Positions 54,411 to 63,678 of a DNA stretch of 64,000 nucleotides are shown in pieces (position 1 is the stretch's first letter; the number at the start of each line of letters is the position of its first letter). Position numbers and translations under genes: made by a program. Source of the stretch: Arcobacteraceae bacterium (GTDB taxonomy: Bacteria > Campylobacterota > Campylobacteria > Campylobacterales > Arcobacteraceae); NCBI GenBank assembly GCA_021107755.1, contig JAIOSF010000027.1, positions 1 to 64,000 of the forward strand. The letters are read 5' to 3'. A model generated the notes under the pieces. That model ran no database searches. It saw nothing but the letters and a program-made list of their open reading frames with translations, and was not told the origin of the DNA.

Positions 54411-55958
54411 CTATACCTCAAAACTTATTATAAAACAGGTTCCACTTTTACTACTTTGAACACTAAGTTCACCACCCATGTTTTGTTCAATAATTAACTT
54501 TGACATATATAAACCTATGCCTGTACCATCAGATTCCTCTTTTGTTGTGAAATATGGTTCAAATATTTTATCTATAATTTTAGGTGATATTCCATGTGCA
54601 TTGTCACAAATTTTTAGATATATTTTATCAGTTTTATAAAGATTTATTTTTATTTGTGGATTTGGAATATTATCGCATAGAAGAGCATCTTTTGCATTGG
54701 TTACTATATTAAGTACCACTTGCTCAAATTCATTTTGATAATTATTTATAGATATAGTTTCATCCATATTTTTTATGAGCATTATTTGATGTTCGCTTAA
54801 CATTGAAGATGTGATATCTGTCACCCTTTTACAAGACTCAATTAAATAAAACTTCTCTTTAGTTTTATCTGGTTTAAAAAATGTTCTAAAATCATCTATA
54901 GTATTTGACATATAATCAAGAAGATTTTCTATCTCTTGAGTTTTCTTATCTAACATTGTTTTAGTGAGTTTCTCTAAATCATAGTGAAGTTTTATATTAA
55001 GTATGATTGCATTGAGTTCACTTATAGGTTGTCTCCATTGATGGGCAATTAAACTTATCATCTCTCCCATTGCAATAAATTTTGATTTTTGCATTAAAAT
55101 TTGTTCTTGTTCTTTGTTTTTTTCAACTGCTTTTTTTATTTTAATATCAAGTGTACGGTTAAGATTTGCAAGTGCTTTTGTTTTTGATTTTACACTTTTA
55201 TCTTTTTGTGTTATGATAGATTGTACTTTTTTCCCAATAATATAAGCAAAGATAATAGCAATGATACTAAAGAATAAAAAGAAAAATAAATTTTGTTTAA
55301 TCTGCTTTTCTATTTGTGATGTTAAGAGTTTTTTTTCTTTATTAACATCTTTTTGAATATCATCAAGATAAATACCTTTTGCTATAATCCAATTAAGTGG
55401 TTCATAGTAATAAAAATATGATATTTTATTTATAATTTTTGTATCGCTTTTTTTATAACTATATTGGACAAATGATTCTCCACTTTTGTTAATATCGTCT
55501 AAAAACTTTTTTCTAAATGCAAAACCGTTAGGATCTTTATAGTTTGCAGATAAAAAGTTTCCAACTAAATCTGTTCTATTGGGATTTATCTCCATTCTTG
55601 CAAATTTATCACCACCGTTTTTATTGATAAGACTATATACAAAGATATAACTGTTTTTTTCAATATCAAAAGGGAGCATCTTAATCCATTTTTTGATAGA
55701 TTTTTCCTCTTTTTGTATGAGTTTAATATCATTGTTATATTTATAGTTTATCATAGTAACTAAGCTTTGTATATCATTTTTTAAATTATGTTTTTGTAAT
55801 GTGATATTTTCATGTTTGAGTTGAGTTAAAGTATTTTCTAATGATACTCTTTGATTATAATAGTAAAATAGAGATATAAAGAATGTATTTGATAATATTA
55901 TAATAATAATTGTTGACATAATAAGATTTGAGATATTTTTATAACCAAATATTTTCAT
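54411..55958 (-). CDS. sensor histidine kinase with sCache_2 domain near dctPQM
   Basis: The 515-residue protein has a helix at residues 12-31, a periplasmic sCache_2-type sensor (GFAFRKKFLDDINKSGE, then PLNWIIAKGIYLDDIQ), a helix near 222-241, a coiled coil, and a kinase core with His306 in LIAHQWRQPIS and GTGIGLYMSK. The response regulator gene starts 15 bp away on the other strand. The pair beside dctPQM suggests control of organic acid uptake, in the manner of DctSR, but this is inferred from position. Confidence 0.9.
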   Translation of the reverse strand: MKIFGYKNISNLIMSTIIIIILSNTFFISLFYYYNQRVSLENTLTQLKHENITLQKHNLKNDIQSLVTMINYKYNNDIKLIQKEEKSIKKWIKMLPFDIEKNSYIFVYSLINKNGGDKFARMEINPNRTDLVGNFLSANYKDPNGFAFRKKFLDDINKSGESFVQYSYKKSDTKIINKISYFYYYEPLNWIIAKGIYLDDIQKDVNKEKKLLTSQIEKQIKQNLFFFLFFSIIAIIFAYIIGKKVQSIITQKDKSVKSKTKALANLNRTLDIKIKKAVEKNKEQEQILMQKSKFIAMGEMISLIAHQWRQPISELNAIILNIKLHYDLEKLTKTMLDKKTQEIENLLDYMSNTIDDFRTFFKPDKTKEKFYLIESCKRVTDITSSMLSEHQIMLIKNMDETISINNYQNEFEQVVLNIVTNAKDALLCDNIPNPQIKINLYKTDKIYLKICDNAHGISPKIIDKIFEPYFTTKEESDGTGIGLYMSKLIIEQNMGGELSVQSSKSGTCFIISFEV

Positions 55959-55973
55959 AGTATAGGAGCCTTT

Positions 55974-56630
55974 TTGAATAGTGATATTTTAAAAAAATTA
56001 AATAATTATACCCTATTATTGGTTGAAAATGAAAAAGGGATAAGGGAAAATCTGTATGATTACTTTAGTTTATTGTTTAAAAATGTTTTAGTATCCAAAG
56101 ATGGAGTAGAAGGGTTAGCCTTATATAACAATAATAAAATAGATTTAATCATAACTGATATTAAAATGCCAAATATGGATGGTATTGAGCTAGTTAAAGC
56201 TATAAGAAAAGAAGATACAGAAATTAAAATCATAATTATATCAGCGCACACTGATGTAGATTTTTTACTACAAAGTATCCCTTTGAACCTTATAGAGTAT
56301 GTTGTAAAACCACTTAATGAAACAAAAATATCTAATATCTTACAAAAATTTTTAGAAGGTAAAGATAATAAAGACTTTCAATATAGTAAAGATAAATGTG
56401 AAGTGATTACAAATGGTACAACTCATATTTTAAGTATAAAAGAGAATGTTTTTTTAGATAAACTTATAAATGAAAATCGTATCATTTCATATGATGAAAT
56501 AGAGGAAGATATCTGGGAAGATAAGCAAATGAGTCAAAATGCATTACGGGTATTTATCAAAAACTTAAGAAAAAAACTTCCAGAGAATTTTATAAAAAAT
56601 ATTCCGAATTTTGGTTACTCAAAAATATAG
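55974..56630 (+). CDS. response regulator with winged-helix output
   Basis: This 218-residue protein starts at TTG 55974, well placed behind AGGAG. The receiver domain covers residues 10-125 with the phospho-acceptor Asp in IITDIKMPN near residue 62 and the conserved Lys in YVVKPLNE near residue 113. The C-terminal part (residues 150-218) has an OmpR-like winged-helix layout (YDEIEEDIW, LRVFIKNLRKKL). It should act on promoters under control of the divergent kinase. It resembles the regulator at 60652. Confidence 0.9.
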   Translation: MNSDILKKLNNYTLLLVENEKGIRENLYDYFSLLFKNVLVSKDGVEGLALYNNNKIDLIITDIKMPNMDGIELVKAIRKEDTEIKIIIISAHTDVDFLLQSIPLNLIEYVVKPLNETKISNILQKFLEGKDNKDFQYSKDKCEVITNGTTHILSIKENVFLDKLINENRIISYDEIEEDIWEDKQMSQNALRVFIKNLRKKLPENFIKNIPNFGYSKI

Positions 56631-56685
56631 ATTTCTTTATCCAAATCTTAGTATAATACGAAAAAATCATTAGAGGAATAAGCTC

Positions 56686-57885
56686 ATGGAAAAAAAAGGT
56701 ATTTTGATAATTGGAGCAGGTGGTGTAAGTACGGTTGCTACAACTAAATGTGCTATGAATATAGATACATTTGAACATATTACGCTAGCTAGTAGAACAG
56801 TAAGTAAATGTGAAGAGATTGCTAAAAGTGTAAAAGAGAAAACAGGTGTAACTATAGATACTACATCAATAGATGCAGACAGTGTTCCAACACTTATAGA
56901 ACTTATAGAAAAACTCAATCCAAAAGTTGTATTAAATGTGGCATTACCATACCAAGATTTAACTATCATGGATGCGTGTAGTGCAACAAATACACACTAC
57001 ATAGATACAGCAAACTATGAACATCCAGATGAAGCAAAATTTGAATACAAAGAGCAATGGGCTAGAGATGAAGATTTTAAATCAAAAAATTTAACAGCAC
57101 TTTTAGGAAGCGGGTTTGACCCAGGTGTTACAGGTGTATTTGTAAAATATATTGAGCAAAACTTTTTAGATACTATTGAGTTTATTGATATTATGGATTG
57201 TAATGCAGGGGATCACGGATATCCTTTCGCTACAAACTTTAACCCAGAGATAAATCTACGAGAGGTGAGTGCCAACGGAAGATATTGGGAAGATGGAAAA
57301 TGGATAGAAACAAAACCTCTTGAAATTAGAGTAGATTGGGATTATCCAGAAGTTGGTGTGAAGCCATCTTATCTTTTATACCATGAAGAGTTAGAATCAC
57401 TTTCTAAAAATATCAAAGGTTTAAAAAGAATTAGATTTTTTATGACTTTTGGTGATAGTTATATCCAACATATGAATTGTTTACAAAATGTTGGTATGTT
57501 AGGTATTGAATCAGTAGAACATAAAGGGATGATGATAACTCCAATAGAGTTCTTAAAAACTCTTTTACCTGATCCTGCTTCATTAGGTCCTAGAACTCAT
57601 GGGTTGACAAATATTGGATGTATTTGTGAAGGTCTAAAAGATGGTGTGAGAAAAAAATATTACATCTATAATATCTGTGACCACCAAGAGTGTTACAAAG
57701 AAACAGGAGCACAAGCTGTAAGTTATACTACAGGAGTTCCTGCAATGATAGGAACTAAACTAGTTTATAACGGTACTTGGGATTTAAAAGGTGCTGTAAA
57801 TGTAGAAGAGTTTGATGCAACTGCTTATATGGAAGAGCTTATGACTCAAGGGCTTCCTTGGAAAGTTATTGAATTAGATATATAA
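56686..57885 (+). CDS. carboxynorspermidine dehydrogenase (saccharopine dehydrogenase family)
   Basis: The 399-residue protein has an N-terminal Rossmann motif (ILIIGAGGVSTVA), VVLNVALPYQDLTIMDAC around residue 85, and the family segment LLGSGFDPGVTGVFVKY near residue 144. It best fits the carboxy(nor)spermidine synthase of Campylobacterota, which makes carboxyspermidine or carboxynorspermidine by NADPH-linked reductive condensation with aspartate semialdehyde. Its decarboxylase partner is not in the window. A clear terminator follows. Confidence 0.87.
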   Translation: MEKKGILIIGAGGVSTVATTKCAMNIDTFEHITLASRTVSKCEEIAKSVKEKTGVTIDTTSIDADSVPTLIELIEKLNPKVVLNVALPYQDLTIMDACSATNTHYIDTANYEHPDEAKFEYKEQWARDEDFKSKNLTALLGSGFDPGVTGVFVKYIEQNFLDTIEFIDIMDCNAGDHGYPFATNFNPEINLREVSANGRYWEDGKWIETKPLEIRVDWDYPEVGVKPSYLLYHEELESLSKNIKGLKRIRFFMTFGDSYIQHMNCLQNVGMLGIESVEHKGMMITPIEFLKTLLPDPASLGPRTHGLTNIGCICEGLKDGVRKKYYIYNICDHQECYKETGAQAVSYTTGVPAMIGTKLVYNGTWDLKGAVNVEEFDATAYMEELMTQGLPWKVIELDI

Positions 57886-57905
57886 ATTTCAATACACTCT
57901 CTATT

Positions 57906-57938
57906 AAAAAGCTCTATCATTTTGATAGAGCTTTTTTT
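57906..57938 (+). terminator. terminator after the carboxynorspermidine dehydrogenase gene
   Basis: AAAAAGCTCTATCA pairs with TGATAGAGCTTTTT around a short TTT-type loop and is followed by T residues. Confidence 0.92.
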
Positions 57939-58009
57939 ATTTATAAAACAATACCACCAAATGGACACTTTTAAAATATAAACTTCCCAAAATCAATTAA
58001 GGAGCTTAT

Positions 58010-59350
58010 ATGAGTTACACAAAAAAGAGATATATTACTTATATCTTAATTAGCACGTTTATTATGGTAGTGCCATTTATTACAATAAATGGAAATCATC
58101 TTTTACTTTTATCTTTTGAAAAGTTACAGTTTCATTTTATGGGGTTTGCATTTAATGTAGATGAATTGTTTATCATGCCTTTTTTACTAATGCTTTTATT
58201 TATAGGTATATTTGCCATTACTGCAATGTTTGGAAGAGTTTGGTGTGGTTGGGCATGTCCACAAACAATATTTAGAGTTATCTACAGAGATTTAATCGAG
58301 GGAACTTTACTTGATTTAAGTGAGATAAAAAATAAACAAAAAACTGCTGATTATTCTAAAATATCTAATTTGATAAAAAAAAGTATAGCGATAGTTTTAT
58401 GGTTTATTATATCAGTGGTTATATCTACAAATTTTATATTATACTTTGTACCAACAGAAGATTTCTTCTTATATATGCAAACTCCAAGTGAACATATCTT
58501 TATGATTTTATTTATCCTAAGTGTTGCTGGATTTTTAGTATTTGATATACTCATTATGAAAGAAAATTTTTGTGTATATGTATGTCCATATTCACGAGTT
58601 CAAACAATACTTTATGATGATGATACAAAACAAGTTATATATGATACAAACAGAGGTGGTGATATATATAATAGTGGAGAAAAAAGTATATTTAATGTAA
58701 AACAATGGTCATCAAATGAAGAGTGTACAACTTGTGAAGCATGTGTAAAAGTTTGTCCTACACATATAGATATTAGAAAAGGTTTACAAATAGAGTGTAT
58801 AAATTGTTTAGAGTGTTCTGATGCATGTAGCACAGTGATGGGGAAACTTGGTAAAAAATCATTAGTAAACTGGGGAAGTACAAATAGTGTATTAAATAAA
58901 ATTACAACTTCTATATTTACTAAAAGAAATAATATGTATTTTATCGCATTGATTTTAACAGTGATACTTGCAGTTGTATTTGCAAATAAACAAGAACCAA
59001 TATTAGCACATATAAATAAAACAACAACACTATATAGTATAAAAAAAGATCAAACTGTTACAAATAACTTTATCTTAACAATACACAATAATAAAAATCA
59101 AACTTACACCTACGATATAAAATTAGATGATGAGAGGTTTTTTGTAAAAAGATTTGCAACTAAAGAGATAAAAGCAGGGAAAGAAGCTAAATTTATATTG
59201 ATACTATCTTCTAAAAACAGATTATCGTTAGATACAAAGAAAGATAGCATATTGAAATTAAATGTAACAATATACGCTAAAGAAGATAACTCAATAGCTA
59301 TATCAAGAGAACTATCATTTATTTATCCTAGTGATAATAGTTTTAAATAG
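58010..59350 (+). CDS. ccoG: cytochrome c oxidase accessory protein CcoG
   Basis: CcoG (FixG/RdxA) is a membrane Fe-S protein needed to mature the cbb3 oxidase, where it helps to reduce copper. The 446-residue protein has about five membrane helices, VWCGWACPQTIFR near residue 80, CVYVCPYSR near residue 188, two [4Fe-4S] motifs (CTTCEACVKVCP and CINCLECSDAC), and an Ig-like periplasmic C-terminal domain. A GGAG site precedes it. It implies microaerobic respiration. It overlaps the end of the kinase gene on the other strand by 8 bp. Confidence 0.95.
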   Translation: MSYTKKRYITYILISTFIMVVPFITINGNHLLLLSFEKLQFHFMGFAFNVDELFIMPFLLMLLFIGIFAITAMFGRVWCGWACPQTIFRVIYRDLIEGTLLDLSEIKNKQKTADYSKISNLIKKSIAIVLWFIISVVISTNFILYFVPTEDFFLYMQTPSEHIFMILFILSVAGFLVFDILIMKENFCVYVCPYSRVQTILYDDDTKQVIYDTNRGGDIYNSGEKSIFNVKQWSSNEECTTCEACVKVCPTHIDIRKGLQIECINCLECSDACSTVMGKLGKKSLVNWGSTNSVLNKITTSIFTKRNNMYFIALILTVILAVVFANKQEPILAHINKTTTLYSIKKDQTVTNNFILTIHNNKNQTYTYDIKLDDERFFVKRFATKEIKAGKEAKFILILSSKNRLSLDTKKDSILKLNVTIYAKEDNSIAISRELSFIYPSDNSFK

Positions 59351-60644
59351 TTTTTTCTAAGAGGAGGGTAAATACAACCCCTTCCTCAATATTTTTTACT
59401 TTGATATCTCCACGAAAACTTTTTTCTAATATAATTTTAGACAAGTATAACCCAATACCAGTACCATCACTTTTAGTTGAAAAATATGGTTCAAATATTT
59501 TATCTATGTTTTGTTTTTCTATCTGTTTTCCATTGTTTTTTATATCAATAATTACTTCTGCTTCATTACTATGTACAACTATATCAATATGTGGAGATTC
59601 AATATTACTAAGAGCATCAGAAGCATTGGTAAGAATAGATAAGATTACTTGAGATAGTTCATTTTTTATCCCCTCAATTTTTACATTTTCATTAATTTTA
59701 AACTCACAAGATAGTGTAATATTTTTTCTTTTTAGTTCAGCACTTAAAATGCTAATACTATTATTGATAGCTTCTTTTAACATAAATGTTTCAAATTTCT
59801 TTGATGGTGTATAAAACTCTTTAAAATGGTCTATTGTCGTTGAAAGAAATTGTAATTGTTTATCTATTTGATTTGTTTTTTTATTAAAATATGATTCCTC
59901 TAGTTTATTGTTTGAAAACTTTTTTCTTAGGTTCATAAGTATATAAGAGATATTATTTAATGGTTGTCTAAATTGATGTGCAATATTACCTATCATCTCT
60001 CCTGTTTTTGCTAGTTTTGATTGTTGTAATAACATATTTTCATAGTCTATTTTTTGTTGTTGTAAGTTAGTATATTTATAAGATATAGATATTGTAAATA
60101 ATACAGCTTCTAAAGCAAAGGCAACTAAAACTATATCAAGTAAACCAGATTCTGTATAGATATGTTTAAAGTTAAATATAAAAAGTAAAAAACAAAATAT
60201 TGACCAACCTATTACATAAACTAAAGTTGGTTTATGACCATCTTTTATATTAAAAACAACAGATATAAATAAAATAGCATAGATTACAGTATATGGGATA
60301 TATTCAAAAAGAATATAGTGATAAAGTGAAGTGAGTATTACGATATTTAAAAGTATAGTATTTATGATAAGTTCTTTACTGTTTTTAATAGTTGGTAGGA
60401 ATTTTCCTTTATAAAATGAGAGTGCAAATACTATAGCACTAAATGTTGCAAATAGTAGAAAAATATCTTGTATAATTTGATTTTCATAAAAAAGATTACT
60501 GTACAATACTATATATCCTAAAGAGAAAATTTGCATAAAACAATAGCTAATATAAATCAACTCTTTTGAGGCAATATATCTTATAAGCGTATAGATAATA
60601 GTCATAAAAACTATACCAAATGTTATACCATAAAACAGTACCAT
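59343..60644 (-). CDS. sensor histidine kinase with seven-helix membrane sensor
   Basis: I take ATG 60644 as start, 8 bp after the regulator stop; a longer frame would overlap the regulator by 95 bp. This gives 433 residues. The N-terminal about 200 residues form about seven membrane helices like the 7TMR-DISM sensor, with no large periplasmic part. The kinase core has GNIAHQFRQPLN, NNGKQI and GTGIGLYLSK. The regulator gene lies directly upstream, making a classic two-gene system. Signal unknown. Confidence 0.85.
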   Translation of the reverse strand: MVLFYGITFGIVFMTIIYTLIRYIASKELIYISYCFMQIFSLGYIVLYSNLFYENQIIQDIFLLFATFSAIVFALSFYKGKFLPTIKNSKELIINTILLNIVILTSLYHYILFEYIPYTVIYAILFISVVFNIKDGHKPTLVYVIGWSIFCFLLFIFNFKHIYTESGLLDIVLVAFALEAVLFTISISYKYTNLQQQKIDYENMLLQQSKLAKTGEMIGNIAHQFRQPLNNISYILMNLRKKFSNNKLEESYFNKKTNQIDKQLQFLSTTIDHFKEFYTPSKKFETFMLKEAINNSISILSAELKRKNITLSCEFKINENVKIEGIKNELSQVILSILTNASDALSNIESPHIDIVVHSNEAEVIIDIKNNGKQIEKQNIDKIFEPYFSTKSDGTGIGLYLSKIILEKSFRGDIKVKNIEEGVVFTLLLEKTI

Positions 60645-60651
60645 GGTTATA

Positions 60652-61317
60652 TCATAATTCAATTTTATATCCTGTGCCTGAAAGATTTGAAATCGTATCT
60701 TTTGGAAGTTTTGATTTGAGGTTTTTAATAATAGTTTTGAGTGCATCTTTTGTCATAACAGAGTCATACCAAATATAATTTTCTATCTCCTCATAAGTTA
60801 CATATCTTGTTTTATTTTTAATAAGAAGTGAGAGTAAATCTAACTCTTTAGTACGAAGCTTTACAATCTCATTATTCGTAATTAAAGTTTTATTATAAGT
60901 GTCAAATAGAGTGTCATTAGAGATATTAACTATATTTGTATTGTTACTTTTAATATTTTCGATACATGTTTTTAAAGCTTCATCAAACTCTTTTTCTTCA
61001 ATAGGTTTTACTAAATACTTGATGAGTTTGAGTTCGATTGCTTTAAATAAATATTCTTTATCACTATATGCAGTAGTGATGATAACTTGTGTTGTATCAT
61101 CTTTTTCTCGTATTTTTTTTACAAACTCCAAACCATTTATTTTTGGCATATTTATATCAGTAATAATAATATCTGGTTTGTGAGTATTATAGAGACTTAA
61201 AGCATCAATAGCATTTGAAGCATCATAAATTGTATCAAAATAGTTCTCTAAATATTCAATACCATTCTCACGAGCTATCTCATCATCTTCTACATAAAGT
61301 ACAGTTATATTTTTCAC
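60652..61317 (-). CDS. response regulator with winged-helix output
   Basis: The 221-residue protein has a receiver domain with IIITDINMPKI (phospho-acceptor Asp near residue 53) and YLVKPIEEKEF (Lys near 105), followed by an OmpR-like winged helix (TYEEIENYIW, LKTIIKNLKSKL, GTGYKIEL). It is the first gene of a pair with the 7-helix kinase. It is clearly related to the regulator at 55974 in both halves. Confidence 0.9.
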   Translation of the reverse strand: MKNITVLYVEDDEIARENGIEYLENYFDTIYDASNAIDALSLYNTHKPDIIITDINMPKINGLEFVKKIREKDDTTQVIITTAYSDKEYLFKAIELKLIKYLVKPIEEKEFDEALKTCIENIKSNNTNIVNISNDTLFDTYNKTLITNNEIVKLRTKELDLLSLLIKNKTRYVTYEEIENYIWYDSVMTKDALKTIIKNLKSKLPKDTISNLSGTGYKIEL

Positions 61318-61416
61318 GAATTTACTTTCTCTTATTATGTAAAATTTATCTAAAATAGATAGTGTTTTATTGTATCTTTTTTCTAGTTTATTTGGACTTA
61401 TAGTAGTTTGATATTA

Positions 61417-62262
61417 TTATCTTATCTCAAACTTCAACTCCTCCAATCTAGCAATCCTATCTGCTGTTGTTGGATGTGTTCTAAACAGATCTCCAAAACT
61501 GATATTATGTCCACTAAAAGGATTTACTATAAACATATGAGCACTCTCTTGTGTTGCGTTGTGCAAAGTTCCTCTTTGTGCATATTGTTCTAGTTTTGAT
61601 AAAGCTGATTGTAAAAACTCAGGTGCACCTGTCAGTCTAGCGGCACCTTCATCTGCCATAAACTCTCTACTTCTACTGACACTCATTTGTACAATTGAAG
61701 CTGCAATTGGTAGCAATATAGCAAGTAATATCATCACAATTGGATGTCCGCCTTTTTGATTATTTCCACCAAAAAATGCACTAAACTGCATAATATTTGC
61801 TATCCAAGCAATAGCACCAGCGACAGTTGCAGCGATAGTTCCTATAAGTATATCATAGTGTTTGACATGTGATAATTCATGGGCGATTACAGCTTCTATT
61901 TCTTTTTCACTAAGTATCTCTAACAATCCACTTGTTACTGCAACAGCAGCATTTTGTGGGTTTCTCCCTGTTGCAAAGGCATTGGGAATATTGTCTTGTA
62001 TGATATAAACTTTAGGCATTGGTATATTTGCTTTATTTATTAATCTGGTTACTAGTTTATATATATTATGAGTAGTTGGAATCTCTTGAGCATCATAGTG
62101 AGATAGTACTTGTTTATCAGAGTAATAATAAGCATAAAAGTTCATACCACCAACGATAATTAAAGCTATCATTGCTCCATTACTTCCTGCAAAATAAAAT
62201 CCTACACTTACAAATACAACAGAAAGTAAAGCCAATAAAAATACTGTTTTTACTTGTTCCAT
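61417..62262 (-). CDS. htpX: membrane zinc protease HtpX
   Basis: HtpX is an M48 metalloprotease of the inner membrane that removes damaged membrane proteins. The 281-residue protein shows two N-terminal helices, the active site [14 protein letters not shown] near residue 140, two more helices, and the [15 protein letters not shown] segment supplying the third zinc ligand. Length is normal (E. coli 293). It stands alone. Confidence 0.95.
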   Translation of the reverse strand: MEQVKTVFLLALLSVVFVSVGFYFAGSNGAMIALIIVGGMNFYAYYYSDKQVLSHYDAQEIPTTHNIYKLVTRLINKANIPMPKVYIIQDNIPNAFATGRNPQNAAVAVTSGLLEILSEKEIEAVIAHELSHVKHYDILIGTIAATVAGAIAWIANIMQFSAFFGGNNQKGGHPIVMILLAILLPIAASIVQMSVSRSREFMADEGAARLTGAPEFLQSALSKLEQYAQRGTLHNATQESAHMFIVNPFSGHNISFGDLFRTHPTTADRIARLEELKFEIR

Positions 62263-62353
62263 AATTTTACCTCTTATATTTAATTTTTATAATAATAACA
62301 AACTACTGGCACTTGTAAACTTAGAGTGCTAAACTAATATAAACTCTAAATAA

Positions 62354-63622
62354 TTATTTTAATTCTCCACCACTTTTAATAATATCAATACCATATTTAT
62401 CTCTTATCTTTTGTAATGAGAGAGTAAGTTCATTTTGTTTTGTATCTTTTTCATAGTTCAATAAATCCATTGTAGTATGTTTGTTTTGTTCAAAATTTGA
62501 TAAAGTAAGATTGAGTTGTATAATAGCATGTGAGGGGTGTTTGTCAATTTTATTAAAAAGTTTTATCATCTCTTGTTTTAAAAAAAGTTCACTAAATATT
62601 CTGTTTGTATTGATAAAATCTTTTGATTTTTCTCCATATTGGTATCTTGTTTTGAGTGCAAATGTTAGAGGTTTATGACCATTTTTTAAGGCGATAAAAC
62701 TTAAATGTCTACAAAGTATGGTTATTCTTCTTTTTGTCTCATCTCTACAAAGAAGAGGATCAAAGGTTCTCCCTAGTCCTATGGATTTTCTGTCTTTTTC
62801 TAATGCTATATTTTCATTATCAATACCACAAACTCTATTGTAAAGTTGTGTTCCAGATTGTCCCCAACTGTAAAATAGTTCTTTTTTTTGCTGAATCTCA
62901 CCTAGTGTGTTGATGTTGTATCTTTTAAGTCGTGTTTGATACCCTTTTCCTATTCCTGGAAATTTTGCTATTGGTATATCTTTTATAAAACTGTCTACAT
63001 ATTTTGTTTTGACATATTTTACATTGTACGGTTTTGCATATTCTGTTGCTAGTTTTGCTATCCATTTTGATTTTGCTATACCTATAGAAACTGGAAGTTG
63101 CAACTCTTTTGCTATTTTTTCTTTTAGCATCACCCCAAAATCATATACATCATTATCTTCAATCCAACCAGAAATATCTCCAAAAAACTCATCTATACTG
63201 AATTGTTCAATTGACGGAATCTCCTTTTCTAAAAGAAGTTTTAAATCATGGGAAAGTTTATGATATAAAGGGTAGTTTGGTGGAAGAACCGTAAGATTAG
63301 GACACCATCTCAAAGCTTCAGATACACTCATAGCTGTTTTTACACCATAACTTCTTGCTTCATAAGAAGAAGTTGTTATGATACCTCTAGGGCGTTTCTG
63401 TTCATCTAAAAAATACTCTTCAAAACTCATGTTTGAAGTAGGGGAGAGAATTGAGCTAGTAAAAGCACCACTTATTTGACTTGATACTCTTTGTTTTTTA
63501 TCTGTTTCAAATATAGAGAGATTGCTTCTACCTCCAACTGCTAGTGGGATGTTATGATATTGGGGATTATTTATTCTATGTGCGGATACAAAAAAGCAAT
63601 CGATATCTATGTGTAGTTTCAT
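62354..63622 (-). CDS. dinB: Y-family DNA polymerase (DinB/Pol IV-like)
   Basis: This 422-residue protein is a translesion polymerase. The catalytic acids are Asp6 and Asp8 in HIDIDCFF and Asp144-Glu145 in FSIDEFF. The steric-gate region, the KSKWIAKLATEYAKP segment and the helix-hairpin-helix FPGIGKGYQTRL follow, then the little-finger domain. Compared with E. coli DinB (351) it has an added stretch of about 46 residues (33-78) between LAVGGR and GIITTSSYEARSYG. It makes short error-prone patches past damage. No LexA site was seen. Confidence 0.9.
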   Translation of the reverse strand: MKLHIDIDCFFVSAHRINNPQYHNIPLAVGGRSNLSIFETDKKQRVSSQISGAFTSSILSPTSNMSFEEYFLDEQKRPRGIITTSSYEARSYGVKTAMSVSEALRWCPNLTVLPPNYPLYHKLSHDLKLLLEKEIPSIEQFSIDEFFGDISGWIEDNDVYDFGVMLKEKIAKELQLPVSIGIAKSKWIAKLATEYAKPYNVKYVKTKYVDSFIKDIPIAKFPGIGKGYQTRLKRYNINTLGEIQQKKELFYSWGQSGTQLYNRVCGIDNENIALEKDRKSIGLGRTFDPLLCRDETKRRITILCRHLSFIALKNGHKPLTFALKTRYQYGEKSKDFINTNRIFSELFLKQEMIKLFNKIDKHPSHAIIQLNLTLSNFEQNKHTTMDLLNYEKDTKQNELTLSLQKIRDKYGIDIIKSGGELK

Positions 63623-63678
63623 AATGAAATAGTATCATAGAATTTATATTTTAACTAAATATATTACAATTTGTTAAT

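Noticed and set aside
60645-60746. Longer N-terminus of the 7-helix kinase overlapping the regulator
   Set aside because: It would overlap the well-conserved regulator C-terminus by 95 bp and adds residues unlike a kinase N-terminus.
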